Shown: positions 9,396 to 17,817 of the stretch, piece after piece
How the letters are laid out: every line of letters starts with the position of its first letter
Position numbering within the stretch: position 1 is the stretch's first letter
Assembly: GCF_004355225.1 (NCBI RefSeq)
Contig: NZ_CP037933.1
Location: 3,720,001-3,784,000 of the forward strand
Length of the DNA: 64,000 bases
Direction of reading: 5' to 3'
Source: Flavobacterium nackdongense
GTDB taxonomy: Bacteria; Bacteroidota; Bacteroidia; Flavobacteriales; Flavobacteriaceae
Translations under genes and position numbers: made by a program
The notes under the pieces: generated by a model
The model's database searches: none
What the model was told of the DNA's origin: nothing
What the model saw: the letters and a program-made list of their open reading frames with translations, nothing else

Positions 9396-11810
9396 TTACT
9401 CTTGTATCTTTTTTCTTCGCTCAAAATAAATTCCTCCAATAAATAGTAACAACATTCCAATCGAACTAACTAGCGCAATGGTACTGCCCGTTTTTACCAC
9501 TTGCGGCTCAAATTTGAATTCAATAGTGTGTTTTCCAGCGGGAATTTGTAATGCTCGCAAAGCATAATTTGCTCTTAAAATCCCTATTTCTTTCCCATCG
9601 ATAGTAGCTTTCCAACCGTTTTTATAATACATTTCTGAAAAAACAGCTAAACCTTCATTGGTATTATTCGAAGTATATTTGAGATGATTTGGTTTGTACG
9701 ATTCTAAAGTTATTGCTGCCAAGCTATCTTTGGCGAAAGCCTTATTATTAATTTCAAATTCCTTACTATTTATAACTGCCACATTTTTAGTATCTAATTT
9801 ATCTAAAGCTTTCATTTCTTCGTCAGCAGTTTGAACAAATTTTATATTTTTCACAAACCACGCATTTCCATTAGCATTTGGGTTTTGAACTGGAAACGCA
9901 GCATTAGTTGAATCGGTCTGAATAACATATTTGACATTCAGCATATTCAAAATTTCAATATTGTTTTTGGAAATTTGATAATTAAATAATTGCTCCATCC
10001 TTCTAGGATTCACAGCACTATAGCCACCAATAGATTTATGAAAATAAGGAGTTCTGCCCGTTAGATGCCCTGCAATATCAAAAACACGGAAATTACTGGT
10101 GTCTTGCAAAATGGTAAAATCGGCAGGTGTTTCTACAAAAGGCACTTCGACTTCTCTGCTACTGACAAAATCTTTACTGTCAACATATTTTTTATCCACA
10201 AAAAACAAATCCGAAACCATCAAGAATCCTACTAAAATTATCGCAGTATTTTGTGCTAATCTGTTTTTTATAAACAACCATAAAACACCAGCCGAAATTA
10301 GTATAAAGAAACCTGAACGCAGCAAGTCTGCGGAATAAAGTGTCATCCTGTCCGATTTGAGCGCTTCAATAAATTGTGGACCATAATTCTCTAAATAATA
10401 GCTATCATTAGCTCCAGAAAAATCGAAAAAACCTTTGCATAAAAATAAAAGTAAAACTATTCCAAGACTCACAGCTCCTGATTGCCACAAAGCTTTCCAT
10501 CTAAATTCTTTTTCTAATTTGAAAAAAGAATGCAATCCCATAATAGCCAGAACGGGAATACACAATTCAAGAATCACTTGAATAGACGAAACTGCTCTAA
10601 ATTTATCATAAACTGGCACAAAATCAATGAAAAAATCAGTCAAAAGCGGAAAGTTTTTCCCCCAAGAAAGTAGTAAAGAGGCTACTGATCCACCTAAAAA
10701 AGCGTATTTTATCTTTCGTTTATCTGTAAATAAAGCCAAAACAGCTAGAAAAAAAACTACTGCACCAATATATGCTGGCGCAGAAACACCTGGCTGATCT
10801 CCCCAATATGTGGGCATTCCGCTTGAAACATACTCTGCGGCTTGAGCCTCTGGTACTTTTTCGCTAAGCAAAAACTCATAGGTTTTGCTATCAGTTCCAA
10901 GTGGTTCATTACCAGAACCTCCAAAAAGCCTTGGCGCAATAAGATTAAAACTTTCGGCAATACCATAACTATAAGCCGTGATATAATCATAGTTCATAGC
11001 CGATGTGGTTTCATTTTTTGATCCATCAGCATTGAACGTTAATTCACTTTTGCTCCGCATACTAAAATCAGCATATTCAGCTGTTGCCAAAAGACTAGTA
11101 GCATTAGCTCCGATACCAAAAATTCCGGCAACAATGAATGTTCCTGTAGCTAATAAAAGTGATTTGAAATCTTTTTCTTTGATCAATTTGTACAGAAAAT
11201 AACCCGAAAGTATTAATACCAAAATCAACAAATAATAGGTCATTTGAAAGTGGTTGGCATTGATTTCTAATGCAACTGCGAACATAGTCAATAGTCCACC
11301 CCAAATGTATTTCTTTTGAAAAACCATAATAATACCCGCGATAACTAGAGGCATATAACCAATGGCATGGGCTTTGGCATTATGCCCCACGCCAAGAATA
11401 ATGATTAAATAAGTAGAAAACCCAAAGGCTAGCGCACCGAAAAAAGCTTTGAGCGGATCTACTTTCAAAACCAAAAGCAATCCGTAAAAACTAAGAAAAT
11501 ACAAGAATAAATAATCGGCTGGACGAGGTAAAAATCGAATGGCATCATCTAACATTCCAACATAATCATGCGGATATTTGGCTCCCAATTGATAGGTTGG
11601 CATCCCTCCAAAAGCGGAGTTGGTCCAATACGGCTCCTGATGATCTGAAGCTCTAAAATCATTTTGCTCTTTTGCCATTCCGGTAAATTGAACAATGTCC
11701 GATTGAGAAATTTGTTTTCCTTGCAATACAGGATAAAAATAAATGAGAGAAATTAATACAAATCCAAGTAGGACAAGAGCGTGCGGATAGAACTTTTGAA
11801 GTTGCTTCAT
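9396..11810 (-). CDS. YfhO-family integral membrane protein
   Basis: 804 residues with a first membrane segment at ~10-28 and about a dozen more up to residue ~530. A large extracytoplasmic domain follows (ending LRALQIPAGKHTIEFKFEPQ, a YfhO tail signature) and then a final membrane helix and basic end. YfhO proteins are implicated in glycosylating cell-envelope polymers in Gram-positives; in Bacteroidota they are common but poorly defined. It lies upstream of the nucleotidyltransferase/glycosyltransferase block on the same strand, with about 42 bases to the small gene, and downstream of the DUF4834 gene. An envelope-glycan role fits the neighbours. Confidence 0.85.
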   Translation of the reverse strand: MKQLQKFYPHALVLLGFVLISLIYFYPVLQGKQISQSDIVQFTGMAKEQNDFRASDHQEPYWTNSAFGGMPTYQLGAKYPHDYVGMLDDAIRFLPRPADYLFLYFLSFYGLLLVLKVDPLKAFFGALAFGFSTYLIIILGVGHNAKAHAIGYMPLVIAGIIMVFQKKYIWGGLLTMFAVALEINANHFQMTYYLLILVLILSGYFLYKLIKEKDFKSLLLATGTFIVAGIFGIGANATSLLATAEYADFSMRSKSELTFNADGSKNETTSAMNYDYITAYSYGIAESFNLIAPRLFGGSGNEPLGTDSKTYEFLLSEKVPEAQAAEYVSSGMPTYWGDQPGVSAPAYIGAVVFFLAVLALFTDKRKIKYAFLGGSVASLLLSWGKNFPLLTDFFIDFVPVYDKFRAVSSIQVILELCIPVLAIMGLHSFFKLEKEFRWKALWQSGAVSLGIVLLLFLCKGFFDFSGANDSYYLENYGPQFIEALKSDRMTLYSADLLRSGFFILISAGVLWLFIKNRLAQNTAIILVGFLMVSDLFFVDKKYVDSKDFVSSREVEVPFVETPADFTILQDTSNFRVFDIAGHLTGRTPYFHKSIGGYSAVNPRRMEQLFNYQISKNNIEILNMLNVKYVIQTDSTNAAFPVQNPNANGNAWFVKNIKFVQTADEEMKALDKLDTKNVAVINSKEFEINNKAFAKDSLAAITLESYKPNHLKYTSNNTNEGLAVFSEMYYKNGWKATIDGKEIGILRANYALRALQIPAGKHTIEFKFEPQVVKTGSTIALVSSIGMLLLFIGGIYFERRKKIQE

Positions 11811-11854
11811 GTAATCGGTTGGAGTTTATGGTTTATGGTTTTGTGTTCCAGGGC

Positions 11855-12136
11855 TTAATCGATTTCTTCGTAATCAACATATTCCCCCACTTTTTTGGTT
11901 TCGCGAGTTTTCTTGGCATTGGCTGTATCGATTATGATTTCGTCGTTATTAGACGTTTTTTGCCAAGAATTTCCCTGAGCCTGTTGGTATTGTTTTTGGA
12001 AATTTTCGCCCGCTTTTTCCACTACTTTTTTGACTACAATGGGAAAAAACAAACGCACCAAAAACCGAAAGATATAATAAAAAGCTATAATGTAAAATAA
12101 TGTTCTAATAAATCCTGAAAAAGAAGCCTCTTGCAT
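11855..12136 (-). CDS. DUF4834-family small membrane protein
   Basis: 93 residues from the ATG at 12136; a longer reading to 12244 would cross the divergent promoter. One or two membrane segments (FIRTLFYIIAFYYIFRFLVRLFF) are followed by a charged tail with KVVEKAGENFQKQYQQAQ and an acidic end (VDYEEID). This matches DUF4834, a flavobacterial family of unknown function usually next to YfhO, as here (45 bases apart). Confidence 0.75.
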   Translation of the reverse strand: MQEASFSGFIRTLFYIIAFYYIFRFLVRLFFPIVVKKVVEKAGENFQKQYQQAQGNSWQKTSNNDEIIIDTANAKKTRETKKVGEYVDYEEID

Positions 12137-12216
12137 AATCAAAAATTTTTCAGCAAAATTAACAATTCCATCGTTCAAAATTAAAATATCATTCTTAAAT
12201 AAATAATAAAATAATG

Positions 12217-12224
12217 TACATTTG
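12217..12224 (+). promoter_or_regulatory. -7 promoter box (TACATTTG)
   Basis: Exact TAnnTTTG match 36 bases before the ATG at 12260. This supports starting the outer-membrane protein at 12260 and not at the upstream in-frame ATG at 12227, which would leave no leader after the box. Confidence 0.55.
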
Positions 12225-12259
12225 AAATGCGTTATCCCTTTCAAACCAAATATAATGAT

Positions 12260-13195
12260 ATGTACAAAATCAAAAGCTTACTATTTGCAGCAATTTTCAT
12301 CCTTCCTTTACTCCATTATGGCCAACACACGGACCAAATCAATTCGAATAGACCTGGCGAAACCATGTCGGCATACTCAGTTGGGAAATCGGTGATTCAA
12401 GTTGAATCTGGAATTTACGGCATCCAAGAAAATCACAGTATTCTAAATTATGATGCCAGCGGTTTCGGAATCGATTTGACGTTGCGATATGGTATGTTTT
12501 TAGAACGATTGGAATTCATTGCCGATGTACAATACCAATACGAATTCTTTAACCCTGCCATTGCATTTCCTGAGAAATCAGCGTTCAAACAAACCATTTT
12601 GGGAGCGAAATATCTGATTTATGATCCTTTCAAAAACTACGAAAAAAACGTCAATGTCTATAGCTGGAAAGCCAATCACGCCTTCAATTGGCATCAATTT
12701 ATCCCTGCCGTTTCGGTCTTTGCCGGAGCCAATTTTTTCCTAGCAGACAATCCGTATTATTTTTCTCCAGATGCAGCCATTTCTCCCAAAGTTGCCTTGA
12801 TTACCCAAAATCATTTTGGTGATGGCAGTTGGGTTTTTGTGACCAATATTATTGCCGATTACATTGGGACTGATTATCCAAGTTATGGTTACGGGATTAC
12901 GCTGACCAAAGGGTTCAGCCGAAAATGGTCGGGTTTTGTCGAAAATCAAGGCTATAAGAGTGATTTTTATAGTGATACCATAGTTCGTGGCGGAGCTGCT
13001 TATCTGATTCACGATGATTTGCAAGTTGATGCTTCGATAAGCACTAGTTTGAAAGACACTCCCTCGATACTTTATGGTGGAATTGGATTTTCTTGGCGTT
13101 ATGATGCGGGTTACAAAGAAGTACGAATGAAAGTAGATACGGGAGATTCGGATAAAAAGGCCCAAAGAAGAGCGAAGAAAACTAAAAAAGGATAA
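12260..13195 (+). CDS. Outer-membrane transporter-like protein (phenol MetA degradation-like fold)
   Basis: 311 residues from the ATG at 12260. A signal peptide (MYKIKSLLFAAIFILPLL) is followed by TDQINSNRPGETMSAYSVGKSVIQVESG, the usual opening of transporter-type barrels of this superfamily in Flavobacterium. Alternating strands run to the end, where a basic tail (KKAQRRAKKTKKG) follows. The lysine-rich tail is odd for an outer-membrane barrel, which normally ends with an aromatic residue. The GNAT-like gene follows after 24 bases, probably in the same transcript. Substrate unknown. Confidence 0.65.
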   Translation: MYKIKSLLFAAIFILPLLHYGQHTDQINSNRPGETMSAYSVGKSVIQVESGIYGIQENHSILNYDASGFGIDLTLRYGMFLERLEFIADVQYQYEFFNPAIAFPEKSAFKQTILGAKYLIYDPFKNYEKNVNVYSWKANHAFNWHQFIPAVSVFAGANFFLADNPYYFSPDAAISPKVALITQNHFGDGSWVFVTNIIADYIGTDYPSYGYGITLTKGFSRKWSGFVENQGYKSDFYSDTIVRGGAAYLIHDDLQVDASISTSLKDTPSILYGGIGFSWRYDAGYKEVRMKVDTGDSDKKAQRRAKKTKKG

Positions 13196-13219
13196 TTTTA
13201 CAACCCCAATAAAACTATA

Positions 13220-14338
13220 ATGATTACCATAAAAGAAGCTATTACCAAAAAGGAAATGACTGAATTTGTCAAATTTCCTTTCTCCTTATACAAAAACAAT
13301 AAATACTGGGTTCCGCCTATCATCGCCGATGAATTGGCATCCTTCGACAAAACCAAAAATCCTGCATTCGAAAGTGCCGAAGCTTATTTTTATTTGGCTT
13401 ATCAAAACAATGAAATCGTGGGACGAATTGCCGCCATTATCAATTGGGGCGAAGTCAACAACCAACACAAAAAGAAAGTGCGTTTCGGTTGGTTCGATGT
13501 AATTGACGACATCGAAGTGACCAAAGCTTTACTCGAAAAAGCGTATGAATTAGGAAGAAAAAACAATTTGGATCACATAGAAGGGCCAATGGGTTTCTCC
13601 AACTTAGACAAAGTAGGAGTTCTTACCGAAGGTTTCGACGAAATGGGCACCATGATTACTTGGTACAATCATCCGTATTTTGCGGCCCATTTAGAACAAC
13701 TCGGATTTGTAAAAGAGAAAGAATACATCGAAAGTATTTTTCCGTTTTCGAATGTAAAACCTGAATTCTTTTTGAAAGCACAAGCACTCATCAAAAAGCG
13801 ATACGAACTGACGAGTTTGAATTTTACCAAAACCAAAGACATTATGCCGTATGTGGACAAAATGTTTGATTTGTTTAATAGTTCTTATGCTAATTTATCA
13901 TCGTTTGTGGCCATAACCGACGTTCAAAAAGACTATTTCAAGAAGAAATACATCAGTTTTATCAATCCGGAATACATCAAATTTGTAATGGATAAAAACA
14001 ATGATATTGTCGCTTTCAGTATCGTAATGCCTAGTTTTTCAGAAGCATTGCAGAAAGCTCAAGGCAAACTATTTCCTTTTGGATTTTATCATTTGCTCAA
14101 AGCCAGAAAAGACAGTAAAGACGTTGTTTTTTATCTAATTGGAGTTCATCCTGAATATCAAAGTAAAGGCGTTACGGCCATTATTTTTGATGAATATTTC
14201 AAAACCTTCAGTGAAAAAGGAATCGTCAATTGCATCCGAACTCCTGAATTGGAAGAGAATCACGCCATTCATAATCTATGGAAAAACTTCGATCCGCGAA
14301 TTCATTGTAGAAGGAAGACGTTTATGAAGAAGCTTTAA
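13220..14338 (+). CDS. GNAT-like N-acetyltransferase fold protein
   Basis: 372 residues. The N-terminal half has the pattern of a large GNAT-type protein (EIVGRIAAIIN, GPMGFSNLDKVGVL). The C-terminal half contains YLIGVHPEYQSKGVTAIIFDEYF, matching the GNAT motif A (V.P..Q.KG....). Similar flavobacterial proteins are sometimes mislabelled in databases as GTP cyclohydrolase; I see no such motif. Substrate is unknown. It follows the outer-membrane gene by 24 bases and is followed after 30 bases by the Sel1-repeat gene. Confidence 0.65.
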   Translation: MITIKEAITKKEMTEFVKFPFSLYKNNKYWVPPIIADELASFDKTKNPAFESAEAYFYLAYQNNEIVGRIAAIINWGEVNNQHKKKVRFGWFDVIDDIEVTKALLEKAYELGRKNNLDHIEGPMGFSNLDKVGVLTEGFDEMGTMITWYNHPYFAAHLEQLGFVKEKEYIESIFPFSNVKPEFFLKAQALIKKRYELTSLNFTKTKDIMPYVDKMFDLFNSSYANLSSFVAITDVQKDYFKKKYISFINPEYIKFVMDKNNDIVAFSIVMPSFSEALQKAQGKLFPFGFYHLLKARKDSKDVVFYLIGVHPEYQSKGVTAIIFDEYFKTFSEKGIVNCIRTPELEENHAIHNLWKNFDPRIHCRRKTFMKKL

Positions 14339-14368
14339 AAAAATTGCAAAAAAAATACAACCACTATT

Positions 14369-15028
14369 TTGAAAAAAATCAACCACCAATTATTCCATTT
14401 ATTCCTTTGTTTTTTTGTCTTTATTATAGTAACTTCAAGCGCAATAGGGCAAGCCAAAGACAACAACAAGAATTTTAATGCAGGTCTTGCGGCGTACGAA
14501 GCCAATAACTTACCCCAAGCCTATCAAAAATTCTTATTGGGAGCCAAAGAAGGACACCTGAACTCTCAGTACAATCTAGCATTGATGTATGAAAATGGAA
14601 TAGGCGTAAAAAAAAATGAAAAAGAAGCCTTGGCTTGGTATACAAAAGCATCTACAGCGGGAAGTTCTGCAGCCCAATACAACTTAGGAGTTCTTTATGA
14701 AAATGGTAAAGGAGCACCCGTTAACTTTGCAAAAGCCAATTATTGGTATCGTAAAGCTGCGGTACAAAATGATGGCTTGGCTATTGGTAATTTGGGAATG
14801 CTTTATATTCGTGGCGATGGCGTAAAAGTGAACAAAACTGCTGGAGTAGCACTACTTTTACTTTCCATTCAAATTGACCCATCACCAGAGAATACTGCCA
14901 AACAAAATATTACGAAAACAAGCGGACTGACAAAAAATATGATAACAGATGCCCAAGCACTTTCAGATAAAATGTTCAACGCAGGAAAAAATAAGCTAGT
15001 TCCACTAGATCAGTTTTTGAAGAAATAA
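14369..15028 (+). CDS. Exported Sel1-repeat (TPR-like) protein
   Basis: 219 residues from a TTG start, which gives a clear signal peptide (MKKINHQLFHLFLCFFVFIIVTSSAIG). Two to four Sel1 repeats follow, recognisable as SQYNLALMYENGIGVKKNEKEA, AAQYNLGVLYENGKGA and AIGNLGMLYIRGDGV. Such solenoids mediate protein-protein contacts, here in the periplasm or at the surface. It lies 30 bases after the GNAT-like gene. Confidence 0.85.
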   Translation: MKKINHQLFHLFLCFFVFIIVTSSAIGQAKDNNKNFNAGLAAYEANNLPQAYQKFLLGAKEGHLNSQYNLALMYENGIGVKKNEKEALAWYTKASTAGSSAAQYNLGVLYENGKGAPVNFAKANYWYRKAAVQNDGLAIGNLGMLYIRGDGVKVNKTAGVALLLLSIQIDPSPENTAKQNITKTSGLTKNMITDAQALSDKMFNAGKNKLVPLDQFLKK

Positions 15029-15236
15029 AAAAACCAATACCAAAAAGTCTACAAAAAAGTTAAACTACAGGCTATTATTTAGTACTTAAGATCAGCTAAG
15101 ATGAAAGTAGAGATGATTACAGCTTACAAACGGACTCGCCAGATTGGATTTAAAAAAATTAGGTTGGGTATAACTGCAAAAAAAATCTTTCAAATCAACG
15201 AAAGGTTTTTCTGTTTCTAGTCAAACTGATTACTAA

Positions 15237-15254
15237 TTCCGATAGCTATCGGAA
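15237..15254. repeat. Perfect 18-bp palindrome (CCGATAGCTATCGG type)
   Basis: TTCCGATAGCTATCGGAA is identical to its reverse complement. A shortened copy (CGATAGCTATCG) occurs at 57419-57430. It lies just beyond the stop of the minus-strand hydrolase gene in the convergent gap 15029-15273, in which I see no gene. Confidence 0.6.
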
Positions 15255-15273
15255 AGGAACACTGCTAAATTTA

Positions 15274-15915
15274 TTAAAGTAGCCAATGCTTGAAATCATA
15301 AAAATTTTGTGGCGAAACACCGTGACCAATTGGGTATTCTTTGTAGGTTGAATTGATGCCTAAATTCTCCAAAAAAGGTTTTGCCTTTCGGCCCCATTCC
15401 ACAGGAATTACTTGGTCTACCGTTCCGTGAGAAGTGAATATTTTAAGATTCGAAAAGGAGTTTTTCAGATGATTTTCTTCTAAGATCTCTGGATTAATAT
15501 ATCCACTCATTGCCACAACTCTTTGCACTTTTTCGGGATGCGAAAGTGCCACGGCATAACTCAAAATAGCTCCTTGGCTAAAGCCAATTAAAGTCACATT
15601 TTTAGCATCAATTGGATAATTTGCTTCTAATTCATCAATGAATTTAGCAATTAAATCTCTCGAAGTTTTAGCTTGCTCATTATCAGAAAATTTGTTTTCA
15701 TCGGCATCAAAGTTGATGGCATACCAAGCATAACTTCCGTATTGAATATCGTAGGGAGCGCGCGCCGAAACAATATAATACTCGCCTGGAAGTTCCGCGG
15801 CGAATGAAAATAAATCTTGTTCGTTGCTTCCGTAACCGTGAATTAGGAGTAAAAGCGGATTTTTGTCCAGTTTTATTTTGGGTTCTTTTACGAGATATTC
15901 GAGTGATAATTTCAT
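15274..15915 (-). CDS. Alpha/beta hydrolase, phospholipase/carboxylesterase family
   Basis: 213 residues. LLLIHGYGSNEQDL provides the oxyanion strand, GFSQG the nucleophile elbow (Ser113), and the triad is completed by Asp167 (HGTVDQVIP) and His198 (PIGHGVS). Length and motif spacing fit YpfH/carboxylesterase-type serine esterases acting on small esters or lipids in the cytoplasm. No signal peptide. The DUF4870-like gene ends 3 bases upstream, so the two form an operon. Confidence 0.9.
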   Translation of the reverse strand: MKLSLEYLVKEPKIKLDKNPLLLLIHGYGSNEQDLFSFAAELPGEYYIVSARAPYDIQYGSYAWYAINFDADENKFSDNEQAKTSRDLIAKFIDELEANYPIDAKNVTLIGFSQGAILSYAVALSHPEKVQRVVAMSGYINPEILEENHLKNSFSNLKIFTSHGTVDQVIPVEWGRKAKPFLENLGINSTYKEYPIGHGVSPQNFYDFKHWLL

Positions 15916-15918
15916 ATT

Positions 15919-16248
15919 TTATTCGATATTTTTAAATATTTTTTGGAATTGTTCTCCCAATAAAGGAATCAGTTTCATCTGACCTTGTAATGCTCCAAGA
16001 AACCCATAAACCCATAGAATAAAATAAAAAACATAAAAAGCAGAAGATATCATCCAACTATCAAAATAGCCTATAAAGTATCCGATTAAAAAAAACGAAA
16101 TAAATATGCCCAATGCCTGACGAATATGAAAAGCAGCAAACGTATTTTTCTTGTCTTGGTTCATAAAAATAGCGGCAATCGCACCAATAATGGTAATGTA
16201 ACTCACAATTGCAACGTTTTTTCCCTCTTCGATGTTGTTGTTTTCCAT
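15919..16248 (-). CDS. DUF4870-like small membrane protein
   Basis: 109 residues with about three membrane segments (VAIVSYITIIGAIAAIFM, ALGIFISFFLIGYFIGYF, AFYVFYFILWVYGFLGAL). The pattern of a short acidic N-terminus, an FAAFHIRQALG loop and a C-terminal LPLLGEQF is typical of DUF4870/'import component' membrane proteins of unknown role. Three bases separate it from the downstream hydrolase. Confidence 0.7.
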   Translation of the reverse strand: MENNNIEEGKNVAIVSYITIIGAIAAIFMNQDKKNTFAAFHIRQALGIFISFFLIGYFIGYFDSWMISSAFYVFYFILWVYGFLGALQGQMKLIPLLGEQFQKIFKNIE

Positions 16249-16259
16249 TTTTGTTTAAC

Positions 16260-16355
16260 CACAAAGTTCACAAAGCTTTTACACGAAGTTCACAAAGTGT
16301 TTCTTTATATAAGTTTAATAATAGTGTTCTTTGTGCCTTCTTTGTGCACTTTGTG
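16260..16355. repeat. Intergenic inverted repeat (CACAAAG type)
   Basis: CACAAAGTTCACAAAG at 16260-16275 pairs with CTTTGTGCACTTTGTG at 16340-16355 (15 of 16 positions). This kind of CACAAAGTxCACAAAG hairpin is one of several intergenic repeat families in this window. Confidence 0.6.
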
Positions 16356-16363
16356 TTTGAATT

Positions 16364-17617
16364 TTATCCTAAAACTAATTTTCCTTGATTGAATATTCCA
16401 TATACTTTCCCTTTTAGTTCTGTTCCAAGAAAAGCCGAGTTTTTAGATTTGGATAAAATATTTTCGTTTGTAAAAATGCTTTTTCCTTCAGGATTGAACA
16501 AACTAAAGTTAGCGATTTTTCCTTTGGAAATGGTTTGTTTTTCGACGCCAAAAGTAGTTTTTCCAGAAGTCAATTTTTCAATTACTTTTTCCAAAGGCAG
16601 AACGGTTGATAAGGCTCCAAAAGCACTTTCCAAACCGATTGTTCCGTTTTTGGCCAAATCAAATTCCATTTTTTTGTGTTCAATGTCAATCGGATTATGG
16701 TCGGTTGTAATGATGTCAATCGTATTGTCTAAAATTCCGGCAAGCAAGGCTTGTCTATCAGTTTCTGTTCGCAACGGAGGAGAAACTTTGCATCGGGTAT
16801 CGAAATTTTCCAGTTTTTCATCGGTTAAAACCAAATGATGCACGGCAACGCTGCAAGTCACTTTTAATCCTTTGGCTTTGGCTTCTTTGATTAATTGTAC
16901 CGATTTTGCAGTAGAAATGGTTGGAATATGTAGTTTTCCGCCCGTATATTCGAGTAAAAACAAGTTTCTGGCAATTTGCAATTCTTCCGCTAAATCTGGA
17001 ATTCCTTTCAATCCCAATCTTGTTGAAACAATGCCTTCATTGGCAACACCATTGCCTTTGATGTTCGAATCTTGGGCAAAAGCAATAACCAATCCGTCAA
17101 AATCCTGAACATATTGCAAAGCTATTTTTAGCAAATTGGCATTTTCTAAACTCTTGTTGTAATCGCCAAAAGCTATAGCGCCCGCATTTTTCATATCGAA
17201 CAATTCCGCCATATCTTTTCCTTCGCTTTCTTTGGTCAAAGCACCAATTGGGAAAAGTTCCGTTGCAAAACCATTGGCTTTGCTTTTTACAAAATTTACT
17301 TGCGATTGATTGTCGATAATCGGGTAGGAGTTGGGTTGCAAAGCAATAGCCGTGAAGCCACTTTTTGCGGCAACATTCAAACCGTTTGCAATGGTTTCGC
17401 GGTCTTCAAAACCAGGTTCGCCAAGCGAAACACTGCTGTCAAACCAACCTTGTGAAACGTGCAAATTGTCGAGCTTTACTTCCTCGGCATTAACTGTGTT
17501 GGGAAGCGAAGTTCCCATTTTTTTGATGCTGCCATCAACAATTAAAATATCAACGGTTTGGTTGTGAAAAGGACTTTCGGAATCGATAATTTTGGCTTCC
17601 CGGATGATTGTGTTCAT
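16364..17617 (-). CDS. Dihydroorotase-like protein lacking the HxH metal motif
   Basis: 417 residues with the layout of a class I dihydroorotase: short beta domain, TIM-barrel amidohydrolase and late DHN motif (IITTDHNPID). The defining DxHxHxREPG is here DSSVSLGEPG (residues 60-69), so both metal-binding histidines and the following arginine are lost. GFEDRETIANG and HHLVLTDE are retained. Such proteins resemble the non-catalytic PyrC' partners that support aspartate transcarbamoylase in other bacteria, so a structural role in pyrimidine synthesis is plausible. It is often annotated pyrC, but catalysis is doubtful. Confidence 0.75.
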   Translation of the reverse strand: MNTIIREAKIIDSESPFHNQTVDILIVDGSIKKMGTSLPNTVNAEEVKLDNLHVSQGWFDSSVSLGEPGFEDRETIANGLNVAAKSGFTAIALQPNSYPIIDNQSQVNFVKSKANGFATELFPIGALTKESEGKDMAELFDMKNAGAIAFGDYNKSLENANLLKIALQYVQDFDGLVIAFAQDSNIKGNGVANEGIVSTRLGLKGIPDLAEELQIARNLFLLEYTGGKLHIPTISTAKSVQLIKEAKAKGLKVTCSVAVHHLVLTDEKLENFDTRCKVSPPLRTETDRQALLAGILDNTIDIITTDHNPIDIEHKKMEFDLAKNGTIGLESAFGALSTVLPLEKVIEKLTSGKTTFGVEKQTISKGKIANFSLFNPEGKSIFTNENILSKSKNSAFLGTELKGKVYGIFNQGKLVLG

Positions 17618-17664
17618 AATATTTATTTATTTGAAACCTGAGATGTAATTCACGTTCTGTTTTT

Positions 17665-17789
17665 AAACGCATAGAAACATAGTTTTAAAATAATTATAAA
17701 AGACGATTCACTTTATTTGAGAAAATCATAGCTATGCGAACCCAAGAATTGGGCTATCTCATTCTTTTTTTCTATGTTTCTATGTGTTT
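17665..17789. repeat. Intergenic inverted repeat (CATAGAAACATAG type)
   Basis: AAACGCATAGAAACATAG at 17665-17682 pairs with CTATGTTTCTATGTGTTT at 17772-17789 (17 of 18 positions). It fills most of the gap between two minus-strand genes. Confidence 0.6.
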
Positions 17790-17817
17790 AATTTTATTTT
17801 AATTGCATCTAACGTTT

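Noticed and set aside
12137..12244. 36-codon extension of the DUF4834 protein
   Set aside because: It covers the divergent promoter and would replace the family-typical start MQEASFSG.
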